A DNA stretch of 64,000 nt from Candidatus Poribacteria bacterium (GCA_003635265.1 PYIZ01000029.1:1-64000), one strand, 5' to 3'; numbered from the stretch's first letter, positions 6,598 to 15,919 are shown. Notes: generated from the letters alone by a model not told the origin. Translations and numbers: made by a program.

Positions 6598-8301
6598 CTA
6601 TCGTGGTATCCTATAAATCCAGACATAGTCAATGCCGTTAAGGGTTATCACGTGTTCTAGCTCGCCGTTGAGCGTTCCCGTTTGCGGTACCCATCCCGCT
6701 TGGGATTCACGGAGATGAACCACCTCATAATCTGGGATGACCGTTTCACCTGCATCAGCCCAAGACATCTGCCCGGTAAAGTAGGGCAGGAAGAATTGGG
6801 CACTTGATGGAAAGGTTTGAACCCGTAGTGCTTGTGCATTTGGTTTTCTATTAAGGTATTTTGCCGCGAGATCGTATCCCGCGCCTGCGCCAACTGTGAT
6901 AATTTTTCTGATATCAGTGAGTTTGAAGCAGAGGTTGTAGTAGGTGCCGTAGTAGGGGTGAAGCTGGAGGACTGGCAGGATTTGGATCAGGAAGAGGCAG
7001 AGGAGGGTCACGATAGAAAAGGTAAGTTTTTTGGGAGTTGCTCCGGTCCCAAAGCGGGAGTCGATATAGGAGTAACCCCATTTAAGAAACTCAAAGAAAC
7101 CGATGGAGGCAAGTATTTCCAGAATTGGGAAAGCGGGTAGAAGATACCGACTAAACTTTTTGCTTGTCAGCGAGAGGCAGAGGGTGAACAGTAGAACAAC
7201 CGCCACCAGCCCGAGTGCTATCCGAAACTGTCGCGCATACCCTTCTTGATCGCGTTTCCGCCACAGAAAGAGACACCCGGCGAATGCTAAGGGAAGCGTT
7301 AACGGCGTGGTATTTATACAGAGCACCAACGGGTAGAAGAGCCAGCCGGGGTCATATAACACCTGTCCGAGGAAGAAGTGTTCGACGTTATGCGGCGTGG
7401 TAATCGCCCACGCAACGCCACCGAACACCCTCCATACGGTTCGGACTGTATGGCCGGATACCACCCCTACCAACACAACCGATACTAAATATAGGGTGAG
7501 TCGTTGATATGCCCCTCTCTGTAACTCTCGGCGCGCAAACAGCGTAACGCCCAACAGACACACCCCAAACATCAGAAAGATGGGGTTCCAAAAGAGGGGC
7601 CACAGCGCGAAAACGGTGAGTAACGTACAACTCAGGAAACAGAGGCCCGATCCAAACCCGCGGAGAAAGAACTGCCGCCACGTTTCCTCTCGATTCCGAA
7701 ACAGGCAGAAGCAGATAGGCACCCACAAAAGAAGAATAAGGGAGTTGCTTTTGGCAAGGCAGGCTAGACCAAAAGCGAGTCCAGAACCGACAAGGTAACG
7801 ACGTTTTTGGGGTGCCCCACAATAGAGTAGGAGGGATAGGACTGTTAACAGGATAAAAGTCGCCGCCAATGCATCGGTATGGACGCGACGGGATTGGGCT
7901 AAAAAGAGTGGAGAGAAGGATAGAAACGTCGCACCGATGACCGCTACCCAACGCCCAAATAACCGATACAGCAGCATTGCTGCTACACCAATCCCGATTA
8001 ACAGGGCGACGCCGATGGACCACCGGGCTAACGCTAAGCCTTGGACACTCACATGTGGTTCGGTAAAAAAGGTGCGCACTGCAGCAAGCCACATCGTTAT
8101 GACACCCGGATGAAAGGTGACGAGGGCTTCTGAAAAGGCACCCATCTCGACTGCGGTCATAAACACTGTACTATGATCCAACCACCCACCTTCATCAGAG
8201 GTCCAGTGGTCACCCAAAGAGAACAGACGAGGCACACTTGCAATCACAAATAAGCACACACCAAAAAAGAGTGAGGAAGTTTTCGAGGAAAGTGGTTTCA
8301 T
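6598..8301 (-). CDS. ArnT/PMT-like integral membrane glycosyltransferase (GT-C fold)
   Basis: A 567-residue polytopic membrane protein resembling the dolichyl-phosphate-mannose/undecaprenyl-phosphate sugar transferases (GT39/GT83, ArnT-like), which move a sugar from a lipid carrier to protein or lipid on the outer face of the membrane. An N-terminal helix (about residues 10-27) is followed by 'DHWTSDEGGW' with the Asp36-Glu37 pair expected in the first external loop. About ten more hydrophobic segments follow, for example 'VVAMLLYRLFGR..' and 'LTFSIVTLLCLFLIQ', then a soluble C-terminal domain. No good ribosome binding site precedes the ATG. The acceptor is unknown. Confidence 0.8.
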   Translation of the reverse strand: MKPLSSKTSSLFFGVCLFVIASVPRLFSLGDHWTSDEGGWLDHSTVFMTAVEMGAFSEALVTFHPGVITMWLAAVRTFFTEPHVSVQGLALARWSIGVALLIGIGVAAMLLYRLFGRWVAVIGATFLSFSPLFLAQSRRVHTDALAATFILLTVLSLLLYCGAPQKRRYLVGSGLAFGLACLAKSNSLILLLWVPICFCLFRNREETWRQFFLRGFGSGLCFLSCTLLTVFALWPLFWNPIFLMFGVCLLGVTLFARRELQRGAYQRLTLYLVSVVLVGVVSGHTVRTVWRVFGGVAWAITTPHNVEHFFLGQVLYDPGWLFYPLVLCINTTPLTLPLAFAGCLFLWRKRDQEGYARQFRIALGLVAVVLLFTLCLSLTSKKFSRYLLPAFPILEILASIGFFEFLKWGYSYIDSRFGTGATPKKLTFSIVTLLCLFLIQILPVLQLHPYYGTYYNLCFKLTDIRKIITVGAGAGYDLAAKYLNRKPNAQALRVQTFPSSAQFFLPYFTGQMSWADAGETVIPDYEVVHLRESQAGWVPQTGTLNGELEHVITLNGIDYVWIYRIPR

Positions 8302-8425
8302 TGGAAGGAGAACTGTGCAACGATAGGGGCTAGATTGGATTGTTTTTCTCGTTCAAGAATCTGTTATATTTGCTTTGCTAATGTCCGCTTGATGTTAAAA
8401 CCAAACAGCCAGCTAAACAAATTGG

Positions 8426-8467
8426 TCGTTATGCTAAAAGCCTGTAGCGAGACTTTTAGCATAACGA
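8426..8467. repeat. Perfect 15-bp inverted repeat beside small secreted gene copy 2
   Basis: TCGTTATGCTAAAAG and its exact reverse complement are separated by 12 bases. It lies 12 bases beyond the stop of the gene at 8480-8692 and corresponds to the inverted repeat at 1423-1460. The stem is kept while the loop has changed, which points to selection on the hairpin. Confidence 0.8.
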
Positions 8468-8479
8468 AGATGCCTGATT

Positions 8480-8692
8480 TTAATCTGTCCTGTGAGTGCA
8501 GTCCCAAGGCGGATCGCCTGGATGATGGTGAAAAGTCCCACTTGCACCGGTAATACGGTTGGTGCAATCGAGGTGAGCGTGGCCATTGCCGCCTGCCTCT
8601 GCGTCATAGGTAAGACAGGTAACCATTGACACAGCCAATAGGCTTAGTGCGAAAATGAACACCATTCCGAGGGTCAATGCTTTCCGTAACAT
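8480..8692 (-). CDS. Small secreted Cys/His-containing protein (copy 2)
   Basis: A 70-residue paralog of the protein at 1489-1719: the same start 'MLRKALTLGMVFIFALSLL', a signal peptide, then 'HAHLDCTNRITGASG' and 'HHHPGDPPWDC'. The two cysteines and the 'HPGDPPWDC' segment are invariant between copies, while the C-terminal tails differ. The ribosome binding site AAAGGAG is in the same position. Leader hairpin, coding sequence and trailing inverted repeat are all duplicated together. A possible role is an extracellular metal- or ligand-binding peptide, but this is a guess from composition only. Confidence 0.72.
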   Translation of the reverse strand: MLRKALTLGMVFIFALSLLAVSMVTCLTYDAEAGGNGHAHLDCTNRITGASGTFHHHPGDPPWDCTHRTD

Positions 8693-8715
8693 TATGGGTA
8701 ACTCCTTTCGGATTT

Positions 8716-8784
8716 GCAGAAGCAAGCAATCTACTTCTGCTGTTAAAGTAAAGATAGAACTCATCTAAATTGCCCGAATTCGGG
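8716..8784 (-). promoter_or_regulatory. Conserved leader region of small secreted gene copy 2
   Basis: Two elements stand upstream of the gene. A 7-bp stem GCAGAAG/CTTCTGC (8716-8740) matches the leader stem of copy 1. Further upstream is the exact 12-bp palindrome CCCGAATTCGGG (8773-8784), whose position corresponds to a degraded TTTCGGGACA in copy 1. The palindrome is a candidate operator or promoter-proximal element. Confidence 0.4.
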
Positions 8785-8927
8785 ACAATCCAAATAGAGG
8801 CAATTACCGTGCCAAAGAAACCACTGATGCTCCAAAGTCAATCGGTATCAGGGTTTCAACAGCAAATGTTAAAAAAGTCATTGAAGCGATTCGCCCGATT
8901 ATTAGTAAATGTTGCTAGCAACTATTA

Positions 8928-10532
8928 CTAACCGGACCGGCGACGTTCCACGGTGAGTTTGCTCATGTTCTGAATCAGATCGATTGTATCGGTGAGATTA
9001 TCGTCGAACTGGATTTCTAACGACGAGAGTGTATATTGGAAGCAGGGTGCCAACAGGATTACCGCAAAATCCTCCTGTAGAAGGGACAGGACCTGCCGCC
9101 CAATCCTACCTCTTGTGCTTGGGTTCGCCATTCCGTTGAGCTGATAAAGCATCTCGTCAACTTGGGGATTAGAGTAGCCGAAAAAGTTGTGTTCTCCATC
9201 GGAGTGGAACAATCGCGACAGATTGCTGTACTCTAAACCAAAAAAGAACTGCGTTAAAAAGGCATCCGCCTCCGCCTGCATCTCCCCTTTGACAGAGATA
9301 GGATTCCCCACAGAGGAACCCGCTGACCTTCCGATGAGATAAGCCAAATAGCGAAAGGTGCCGCCCGAGCAAGCAATCCGAATGTTAAAAGAATCGTGAG
9401 GAGACGATGGGAGATTTTCTTCCTCAGCAACCTGCCCCATGCGCAGGTAAAGGCTAATTGCTTGATAATCGATGGCTCCTTTAAGCAGATTGCAGTTCCT
9501 TTCGTCCGATAGGAGCCCGTGATGACGGTTGAGGAATAGGGCGTAGTAGTTATCTTCAAAAAAGGGCCACTGTTGACAAGGCACCATTGTTGGGAATTGG
9601 TAGAGGGACTGCATGGCATAAAAAGGGACAAAAAGCAGATCCAGTGTCCCATTTTCAACCGCCTTAATAGCATTGGCGGGCAGTGTGAAGCGCCTCACAG
9701 TCAGCCAGTCGATGTAGGGATCTCCTCCACGGTAGTAATCCGGATTCTGTTCAAAGCGAAAAGTCATGGCATCCGGCCGGAAATACTTCAATCGATAGGG
9801 ACCAGAGGTCACGCGGTAGGGTTGGGACGCGTGGGAAGGTAGTGGGGAAATACTGCGCAGACGAAGGGGAAAGAATGGTTCTTCTTGAGAAAGTTGAACC
9901 CGAAGTTGGTTTTTGCCATCCGGTTTAATCTCTGTGATAATCGGTGCGATGCGACTCTCAGAAAACGCCGCGATTATCTCTTCGAGGGTAATCGGCTTTC
10001 CATCGCTCCAACGGAGGTCCTCTCTCAACGTCAGCTGCCATTGTGAGTTCCCTTTTACTGCTTCGCAGCCGGTTGCAAGCCGTCCTTCGATCTCGCCGTT
10101 TCGGTGGTATACCAAAAGCGGGTCATAGCATAGATGTTGCAGCCAGAAACTCAGCATCGGGTGTGGACGGTCTAAAAAACCCATTTCGGGTGGAATCAAT
10201 TCCCCGATTTCGAGCCAGCTAACGGGGGCCTCCTCATTGGGGCGTGTAGTGCGAAGGCTTCCGGTGTAGGAGAACCCCATCTGTTCTTGAAGCTGTTGGG
10301 CAATTTCCCGCTGATTGGGCTCCCGTTGATTCAGCATTGACAATATAAATTGAATCTGCCCCGGTTGCAAGGTTGATTCAGCCAACTGGTGTTTGAGAAG
10401 GTTCACCTCTTTTCTGCACCGGCTGACATGTCGCGGTGACATTCCAATCCCTTGGGCGATCTCTTCATCGCTGGCTTGGGGGTGCTGCTTTTGATAGGCA
10501 ATCAGTTTGAGAAGCGTATCGACTTTGGACAT
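8928..10532 (-). CDS. SgrR-like regulator: helix-turn-helix plus solute-binding domain
   Basis: A 534-residue protein with the SgrR architecture. Residues 1 to about 100 form a winged-helix DNA-binding part ('ASDEEIAQGIGMSPRHVSRC'), and the rest resembles a family 5 (oligopeptide/nickel-type) solute-binding protein used as a cytoplasmic sensor ('WQLTLREDLRWSDGKPIT', 'VTSGPYRLKYF'). No signal peptide is present, in keeping with a regulator rather than a transporter subunit. The start is set at the ATG preceded by AAAGG rather than the in-frame TTG nine codons upstream. In enterobacteria SgrR responds to phosphosugar stress; here no sgrS-like RNA or sugar transporter is adjacent, so the regulon is unknown. 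Confidence 0.75.
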   Translation of the reverse strand: MSKVDTLLKLIAYQKQHPQASDEEIAQGIGMSPRHVSRCRKEVNLLKHQLAESTLQPGQIQFILSMLNQREPNQREIAQQLQEQMGFSYTGSLRTTRPNEEAPVSWLEIGELIPPEMGFLDRPHPMLSFWLQHLCYDPLLVYHRNGEIEGRLATGCEAVKGNSQWQLTLREDLRWSDGKPITLEEIIAAFSESRIAPIITEIKPDGKNQLRVQLSQEEPFFPLRLRSISPLPSHASQPYRVTSGPYRLKYFRPDAMTFRFEQNPDYYRGGDPYIDWLTVRRFTLPANAIKAVENGTLDLLFVPFYAMQSLYQFPTMVPCQQWPFFEDNYYALFLNRHHGLLSDERNCNLLKGAIDYQAISLYLRMGQVAEEENLPSSPHDSFNIRIACSGGTFRYLAYLIGRSAGSSVGNPISVKGEMQAEADAFLTQFFFGLEYSNLSRLFHSDGEHNFFGYSNPQVDEMLYQLNGMANPSTRGRIGRQVLSLLQEDFAVILLAPCFQYTLSSLEIQFDDNLTDTIDLIQNMSKLTVERRRSG

Positions 10533-10635
10533 TTGTATAAGTTTGACCTTTCGTATCAATAGGACGCAGAGGCGCGAGCATCTGAAACGTAAAGCAAACT
10601 CGCGCTTTTGAACCCAATAAATTGATTCTAACAGT

Positions 10636-10659
10636 AGGAGCGAGGTCCCCTCGCCTCCT
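10636..10659. repeat. GC-rich hairpin between two minus-strand genes
   Basis: AGGAGCGAGG and CCTCGCCTCCT pair with a single bulged G and a 3-base loop. It lies in the 150-base gap between the 1197-residue dehydrogenase gene (ending at 10,684) and the regulator start, just past the dehydrogenase stop. It may act as a terminator, but there is no T-run. Confidence 0.45.
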
Positions 10660-10683
10660 GGCTAGCGCAGGTTAGCTCTCAAC

Positions 10684-13600
10684 CTAATGCCTCTCATTTT
10701 TAGGAGTTGATTTCATCTGTGTAATCCAATCGTATAACAATTGTGCTGCTTGTAGGTCTTGCTGTGAAGTTGCTATAGGCGGCATTTGACCCTTGCCCTG
10801 TTGAGCGACACGCTGGTAAAGGATTGAACGCTCTGGATCACCGGGCGCGATGAGCATCGCATCGGGGATGCCGTAGGTGTCGTGCTGCGGCTGGAAACCG
10901 ACGCTGTAGGTTTTGTCTAGCTTTGTTGTGAAATCTAATACGATACGGGCGTTGCCGCCACCGGTGTGGACATGGCAGTTTGCACACGCAGCGTGTAGAT
11001 ATGAGCGTGCCCTTGCTTCAAGGGGTTCGTTGGGGTTGTATGGGTCAACTAAGTTGGGATACTCCTCCGGCGACTTCGACAACGGTTTCTCGAAAACACC
11101 GATGTGATTCAACGTCCGCAATTGGTTGTCCGAAACGGCACCGTAGTTGTGGACTTTATTCATTTGGATCGTGGTGAGTCCTAGGACGTAGTTGGCAGCA
11201 CGGCTATGGCATTCCATGCACTTCTCCCGGCTGGGATAGTGCCAAGACTGCTCGCGGATGCCTTGAGGTGCGCTTGAATCCTGAATCGTAAAGCCCCGAT
11301 CTGTTCCAGCGGCGTCCACAAGGGTTGCGTCGGTTTGCTCATCGTTCCAGATATAGGAATATCCCACCCACTCGCCCTGTTGTCGAGTCAGCAGCCGTGT
11401 TTCAACTCGGTGTCTGGAGGTAGGATTTCCTGCTTCCAGATCGAGCGCGAAGGTTTGGATCAATGCCGTTCCATCCGGGAAACTCCATCCGACCCCATCG
11501 GCAGCGGACATCTTGATTTGAGAATCACCCGGTAACGCGATGAATCGCTCCACATGTGCCCCATCCGCCCACAACGGCGCATTGACTGAATAGGGGATCA
11601 GTCCCGGATCTGTCTGATGCTCTTTAACCGATGTGAACATGCCCGTTTCGCTTAAGCGGGTCGGAAACTTTTCTGTAGATTCAGGTTTTCGCTCTAATTG
11701 ATAGATACCGCGTGCCAGATCTACAATTAACATTTCATCGTTATGATCAATGCCGAAACTCACAATCTGTAGCGTTGTATCGGCGATTTCCCGATGCCAG
11801 ATAGGTTTCTCGCCATCGTGGCGAAGTGCCCACATTTTTCCAGTTGCGTAGTCGCCGTAGACATAAGCACCCCGCAATTCCGGGAACTTTGACCCGTAAT
11901 AGACGATGCCCCCGGTGATTGAACGGGCTTCGGAGTGGGGGTGTTCGACCGTCGGCTTGACGATAGGGGTGGGCCCCTGTTTGCGATTAAGGAAGAAGGG
12001 GTGGCTGCCTTCGTAAAGGCTCCAACCGTAGTTATCCCCACGACGCACCAGATGGATCATCTCCCACCGATCCTGCCCAACGTTTCCTGCCCACAAGTGC
12101 CCTGTCTCACGGTCGAAGGTGATGCGCCAGGGGTTGCGAATCCCGTAGACCCAAATTTCGGGGCGTGCACCCTCAAGGTGGATAAAAGGGTTATCATTTG
12201 GAATTGAATAGGGGCGTCCTGCCTCCGGACGGTCAACATCAATGCGCATAATTGTCCCGGGCAGGTTACTGAGATCTTGCCCCTTCGGATCTCTATCGTA
12301 GCTTCCGGGGAGACCGGTCAGATTCGTATCGGAATCCATCGCGCCGTCGCCGGCGGGGATGTAGAGGTATCCGTCGGGACCGAACGCGAGATCGCCGCCG
12401 TTGTGATTGTTCGACAGCCACTCTAGAAGAATCAGCTCGGAATTCGGATCACAGCCATACGGCGGTTGACGATCCACCGTAAAACGCGAAACGTAGTTTC
12501 TGGTCTCAGTAACTTTTCCTCCTATCGGTCCGTTGCTAACCACGTAGAGGTAGCCGTTTTCTTCGTAATTTGGATGGAATGTCAAGCCGTAGGTTTCGCG
12601 GCCTGTGTCAATCAGAAATTCGGCGTTTTTCGTCTCCAGATCGTCTTTGAAGCGGCGAATCTTACCCCCTAGTTCAATGACTAGCAGTTGATCTGTCCCC
12701 GGTTCAGGCTCGATATAAACGGGTTGATTTAACGGAAATTTGGTGAATGTCTTTTTAGGACGGAGTGATATGGTTGGTCCGGATTCTGACCCTGCCGTTT
12801 TGCCGGTCAGTGTTGATAAAAATGCGAGTAGGTTGTAATGGTCATCAACCGACAGGAGTTGTGCATAGTTATCCGGCATTGCGGATTTTACGCTGATTCG
12901 CTTACCGAAAGCACGGCTATAGATTGGTCCCTCGTCAATATCGAATTTATCAATGGTGCGGCTCACACCGTTAATGTCCAAGATGATTTGGTTTTCGTTT
13001 TCAGAAACTAATGTGCCGATGAGCGACTCACTGCCAAAGAGGATAACAGTTACATAGGTCTTCAGGTTTGATTTTGATATTGTCTGCATCCCTTCGGGGG
13101 AAGTTTCGACTCCGTTCCGCGAGTCTTCGACCTTAAGTGTGAGTGTCTCTTCATCCTCTCGGACGAGATCTCCACGAATCGGCTCCGAATTGTTGGGTGT
13201 CACCTCAATCCAAAAATATCCCTTCTCCGCCAGATCCGTCAAGACCTCAATAGGTTCAGGATCAATCTCACTTAACAGGAGCATCCTCTCTGTTGCTTCT
13301 GTTGACTCGTTGATACCCAAGACAATTTTTTCGGTGTCTTGTGAGATAAGCGTTCCCTCAAGAACCGTGCCACCGGTTACGACGGACACCACGCCGTACC
13401 CGCGGACAATCTCAGCGTTCGGTTTCAAAATTGATTCTTCGATATAACCGATGGTGTTTAATGCAGCAATACCTGTTAAGTCAGGACCTGGAAAGACCTC
13501 AACCCCATCATCAAGGGTCTGACCCTCCGGCTTCTCAATCCCACTGACATCGTGACAGGCGATACACTTGACCACATTGACGAACACCTCCGCCCCTCGC

Positions 13601-14277
13601 TCGGCGTTTGCGGCATGGACAAGTGGACGTGCCTCCATCTCCCTTGCAACGGTTTGTATATCAACCGGTGGCTCAAACGGTGTCAGATCTACCTCTCCTC
13701 CCTGACTCTGAAGGAATGCGATGACCGCTTCAATCTCTAAATTCGACAGACTGATCGGCGGTTTCCACGCCGGCGTCATGGTCTTACCGTACCCGTGGAC
13801 AAGGAATGCAGCGGGATCATAGAGGGACTCGATGAGATACGCCTTTGCATCCATGCCCGGTTTTCGCGTCGCAGCACCCGCCCCAATATCGGTGAGATCG
13901 GGTCCTCGGCTCGGCGGTGCGGAAGGATTCAGTGTGTGACAGGAGTAGCACGAGCCTTGCCCATTAAAGATCGCTTTTCCTGCCTCCACGAACCGCTCCG
14001 GCTCACGCGTTAAGGTTGGGAGATTGTCGGTGGCATCAGGGACACCCACGACGCGAGATGTCTCCCATGGAACCCGCTGATCGATTCCGTAGGGATTCAC
14101 GTCTGACGGGTTTGCATCGGCTAATGCTTCACCATAGGGTGCTAACATCAGAATAACACTAGCACTGAAGGCGAAAAAAGAACCAAGAAATGTGTGGCAA
14201 CGGACAAGGGGGAACAGGTAGCTGCTAATACGCAATAGTAAAAGCCTCCGAGTTTCTTTGTAAATTTTTGCGCTCAA
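10684..14277 (-). CDS. Tetrahaem sugar-dehydrogenase fusion (cytochrome c - GSDH propeller - cytochrome c)
   Basis: A 1197-residue exported protein. After an N-terminal hydrophobic segment there are two cytochrome c domains (haem motifs CYSCH at 110-114 and CIACH at 238-242) and a short beta-rich region. Next comes a glucose/sorbosone-dehydrogenase-type propeller from about 510 to 830 ('HNGGDLAFGPDGYLYI', 'YGIRNPWRITFD', 'GNVGQDRWEMIHL'). The C-terminal region carries two more haem sites (CMECH at 1020-1024, CANCH at 1098-1102) of the type found in Planctomycetes-like haem proteins. Family knowledge suggests PQQ-dependent oxidation of a sugar in the periplasm, with electrons passed through the attached haems. 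The substrate is not determinable. Fusion of all these parts in one chain is unusual. It is transcribed away from the DUF2203 gene. Confidence 0.85.
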   Translation of the reverse strand: MSAKIYKETRRLLLLRISSYLFPLVRCHTFLGSFFAFSASVILMLAPYGEALADANPSDVNPYGIDQRVPWETSRVVGVPDATDNLPTLTREPERFVEAGKAIFNGQGSCYSCHTLNPSAPPSRGPDLTDIGAGAATRKPGMDAKAYLIESLYDPAAFLVHGYGKTMTPAWKPPISLSNLEIEAVIAFLQSQGGEVDLTPFEPPVDIQTVAREMEARPLVHAANAERGAEVFVNVVKCIACHDVSGIEKPEGQTLDDGVEVFPGPDLTGIAALNTIGYIEESILKPNAEIVRGYGVVSVVTGGTVLEGTLISQDTEKIVLGINESTEATERMLLLSEIDPEPIEVLTDLAEKGYFWIEVTPNNSEPIRGDLVREDEETLTLKVEDSRNGVETSPEGMQTISKSNLKTYVTVILFGSESLIGTLVSENENQIILDINGVSRTIDKFDIDEGPIYSRAFGKRISVKSAMPDNYAQLLSVDDHYNLLAFLSTLTGKTAGSESGPTISLRPKKTFTKFPLNQPVYIEPEPGTDQLLVIELGGKIRRFKDDLETKNAEFLIDTGRETYGLTFHPNYEENGYLYVVSNGPIGGKVTETRNYVSRFTVDRQPPYGCDPNSELILLEWLSNNHNGGDLAFGPDGYLYIPAGDGAMDSDTNLTGLPGSYDRDPKGQDLSNLPGTIMRIDVDRPEAGRPYSIPNDNPFIHLEGARPEIWVYGIRNPWRITFDRETGHLWAGNVGQDRWEMIHLVRRGDNYGWSLYEGSHPFFLNRKQGPTPIVKPTVEHPHSEARSITGGIVYYGSKFPELRGAYVYGDYATGKMWALRHDGEKPIWHREIADTTLQIVSFGIDHNDEMLIVDLARGIYQLERKPESTEKFPTRLSETGMFTSVKEHQTDPGLIPYSVNAPLWADGAHVERFIALPGDSQIKMSAADGVGWSFPDGTALIQTFALDLEAGNPTSRHRVETRLLTRQQGEWVGYSYIWNDEQTDATLVDAAGTDRGFTIQDSSAPQGIREQSWHYPSREKCMECHSRAANYVLGLTTIQMNKVHNYGAVSDNQLRTLNHIGVFEKPLSKSPEEYPNLVDPYNPNEPLEARARSYLHAACANCHVHTGGGNARIVLDFTTKLDKTYSVGFQPQHDTYGIPDAMLIAPGDPERSILYQRVAQQGKGQMPPIATSQQDLQAAQLLYDWITQMKSTPKNERH

Positions 14278-14286
14278 CTAACTCTT

Positions 14287-14323
14287 TTGACATTTTATCG
14301 AATATGGGTTACACTTCTGTCAA
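14287..14323. promoter_or_regulatory. Overlapping divergent promoters
   Basis: On the plus strand TTGACA (14,287-14,292) and TACACT (14,310-14,315) are 17 bases apart and face the DUF2203 gene. On the minus strand another TTGACA (14,323-14,318) faces the dehydrogenase gene, with GATAAA 18 bases on (14,299-14,294) as a weaker -10. The two sites overlap, so the divergent genes could not be transcribed from both at once. Confidence 0.5.
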
Positions 14324-14377
14324 TCGTTATTAGCAGACAGCATCAAAGTTTATCTCAGAATAAAGGTTAGGTGGACA

Positions 14378-14764
14378 ATGCGACGAAAGAGATATTTTAC
14401 TGTCGAAGAAGCGAACCGGTTGATCCCTATGTTAGAGGAGAAACTATCAGAATTGAGGGAGTTTCGGGTGGAGTTAGAAGAACTTGGGGCAGAATTGACT
14501 CCGCTCTTTGAGGTCATTCGTCACAACGGTGGACATCCAAAGACACCGCAGTTTCTCGAATTGACAGGGAAATTCCGGGATGCCATTGAAGAGATTCAGT
14601 CCTATGGGTGCACGATAAAAGATATAAATCCGGGGTTAATTGACTTCCCTCACCTTCTGGAGGGTAGGGAGGTCTACCTCTGCTGGAGGGCTGGGGAAGA
14701 AGCGATTATGTACTGGCACGAGGTTGATGCCGGGTTTGCTGGAAGACAGTTGATTGAAGAATAA
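14378..14764 (+). CDS. DUF2203 family protein
   Basis: A 128-residue soluble protein starting 'RYFTVEEANRLIPMLEEKL', the signature of DUF2203, and ending with 'GREVYLCWRAGEEAIMYWHE', also typical. Length matches the family (about 120-130). The N-terminal half is predicted helical with a coiled-coil character. The function of the family is unknown. It is a single gene under its own candidate promoter, with AGGTGG before the ATG, and is divergent from the haem dehydrogenase. Confidence 0.85.
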   Translation: MRRKRYFTVEEANRLIPMLEEKLSELREFRVELEELGAELTPLFEVIRHNGGHPKTPQFLELTGKFRDAIEEIQSYGCTIKDINPGLIDFPHLLEGREVYLCWRAGEEAIMYWHEVDAGFAGRQLIEE

Positions 14765-14782
14765 AGTTGAACGCAGAGAAAT

Positions 14783-14796
14783 CCCGATCTATCGGG
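14783..14796. repeat. Dispersed palindrome CCCGATCTATCGGG
   Basis: A copy of the recurrent intergenic palindrome, 18 bases after the DUF2203 stop. The preceding flank 'GAACGCAGAGAAAT' resembles the flank of the copy at 15,957 ('GAGCGCAGCGAAAT'), so the repeat unit is longer than the palindrome. Confidence 0.7.
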
Positions 14797-14902
14797 ACGG
14801 TGTCCATAGGGGTTAAGAAATTGAGGGACTGGGTTGCCCCAATCCCTCAGTTGCACAGAATATCGTCGTTCCTATCAAAACACACCTTCTCGTCCACACC
14901 CC

Positions 14903-15919
14903 TCAAATTTCCCCTCGATACTCCCGCTCAAGGGTATTGGTGAAATCAATCACCCGATCTAACGCCTCACTCGCACGGTCACGAGTCGCACTTGTGGTCT
15001 CTTTTTCGGCGAGCCATTTCTGACGCTCCGGAATCCAATGCTCCTTGAGATACGTCAATTGATTCATAAAGTGCGGATCTTCGGTATCACTGACAAAGTA
15101 TTCAATGACGCCAAGCAGCCCGTATTTTCGGTTCGTTTCCATATCTCCGACTTCCGCCGCAATCTGATCCGTCAATGCTTTGTTTCGATCCTGCCGTGCC
15201 TGCCCGACCTCCTTTGCTGATTCCGTCAATAGATGCTCAACGAAAGCCTGCTTAGAATTAACCCAACGCGGTAGGCTCTGGGCATACTCCTCTATATCGA
15301 ATTTACCGTTGCGCCGGATAGCGGAATAGCTGTGGATGTGGACATTGCGGAAAAATGCGGTATAGCCCACATTTGGATCCATCGTGTCGGCGTCGTATAG
15401 GATCTGATTTTCGACGTTGCCGTAGAGAAAATCGTACCGTTCCTCGGTGAGGTTCATCGGCTTCAGGTGTGCTAACACAATGGCACGAACGGCATCGACA
15501 AAATCCTGATCAAAATCGTACATCGCCAGTATCTTCTCGGTGATAACCGCGCCGGACTCATGATGAACCGTACCGCCAAGGTTGTTTTCGTCATAGAGCC
15601 GCGTGACAAGGTTCTCTCGACTCGGCATGAGTTGTTCATTCAACCAGAGTCCGTCGTGATTGACGACCCGTTTGCCGTTTTCGTCTGACAAAATCTCACC
15701 GTCATACCGCTTGGTGATGTCGTGCAACGTTCCTGCAACTTCGAGCTTGGTAACATCGCCGCCCTCACGTTTACCAAGTTCCATGCTCATGGCACGAACT
15801 CTCATCGTGTGGTTCCATGTGTAATGTCGCCATTGGAATCCGACACGGTTGTGATCCCATAAGCCATAGGTCTCATTGACTAAATCTTCAAGTTCCTTTA
15901 ATACTTGGGGATAGTTCAT
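14903..15919 (-). CDS. HD-domain phosphohydrolase
   Basis: A 338-residue protein with an HD metal-dependent phosphohydrolase domain: 'TWNHTMRVRAMSMEL' supplies the first histidine, 'VAGTLHDITKRYDG' the HD pair, and 'AIVLAHLKPM' a further histidine. Such enzymes hydrolyse nucleotides or phosphoesters; the substrate here is unknown. The C-terminal half is helical and charged without a recognised domain. A strong site AAAGGAGG precedes the ATG. It follows the alpha-galactosidase gene on the same strand after 66 bases, with a dispersed palindrome in the gap. Confidence 0.75.
   Translation of the reverse strand: MNYPQVLKELEDLVNETYGLWDHNRVGFQWRHYTWNHTMRVRAMSMELGKREGGDVTKLEVAGTLHDITKRYDGEILSDENGKRVVNHDGLWLNEQLMPSRENLVTRLYDENNLGGTVHHESGAVITEKILAMYDFDQDFVDAVRAIVLAHLKPMNLTEERYDFLYGNVENQILYDADTMDPNVGYTAFFRNVHIHSYSAIRRNGKFDIEEYAQSLPRWVNSKQAFVEHLLTESAKEVGQARQDRNKALTDQIAAEVGDMETNRKYGLLGVIEYFVSDTEDPHFMNQLTYLKEHWIPERQKWLAEKETTSATRDRASEALDRVIDFTNTLEREYRGEI

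Noticed and set aside
8769-8918. A plus-strand frame reading like a protein C-terminus ('SIGIRVSTANVKKVIEAIRP').
   Set aside because: Only 49 codons, no start or ribosome site, and it overlaps the leader of the small minus-strand gene. It may be a remnant but cannot be supported.
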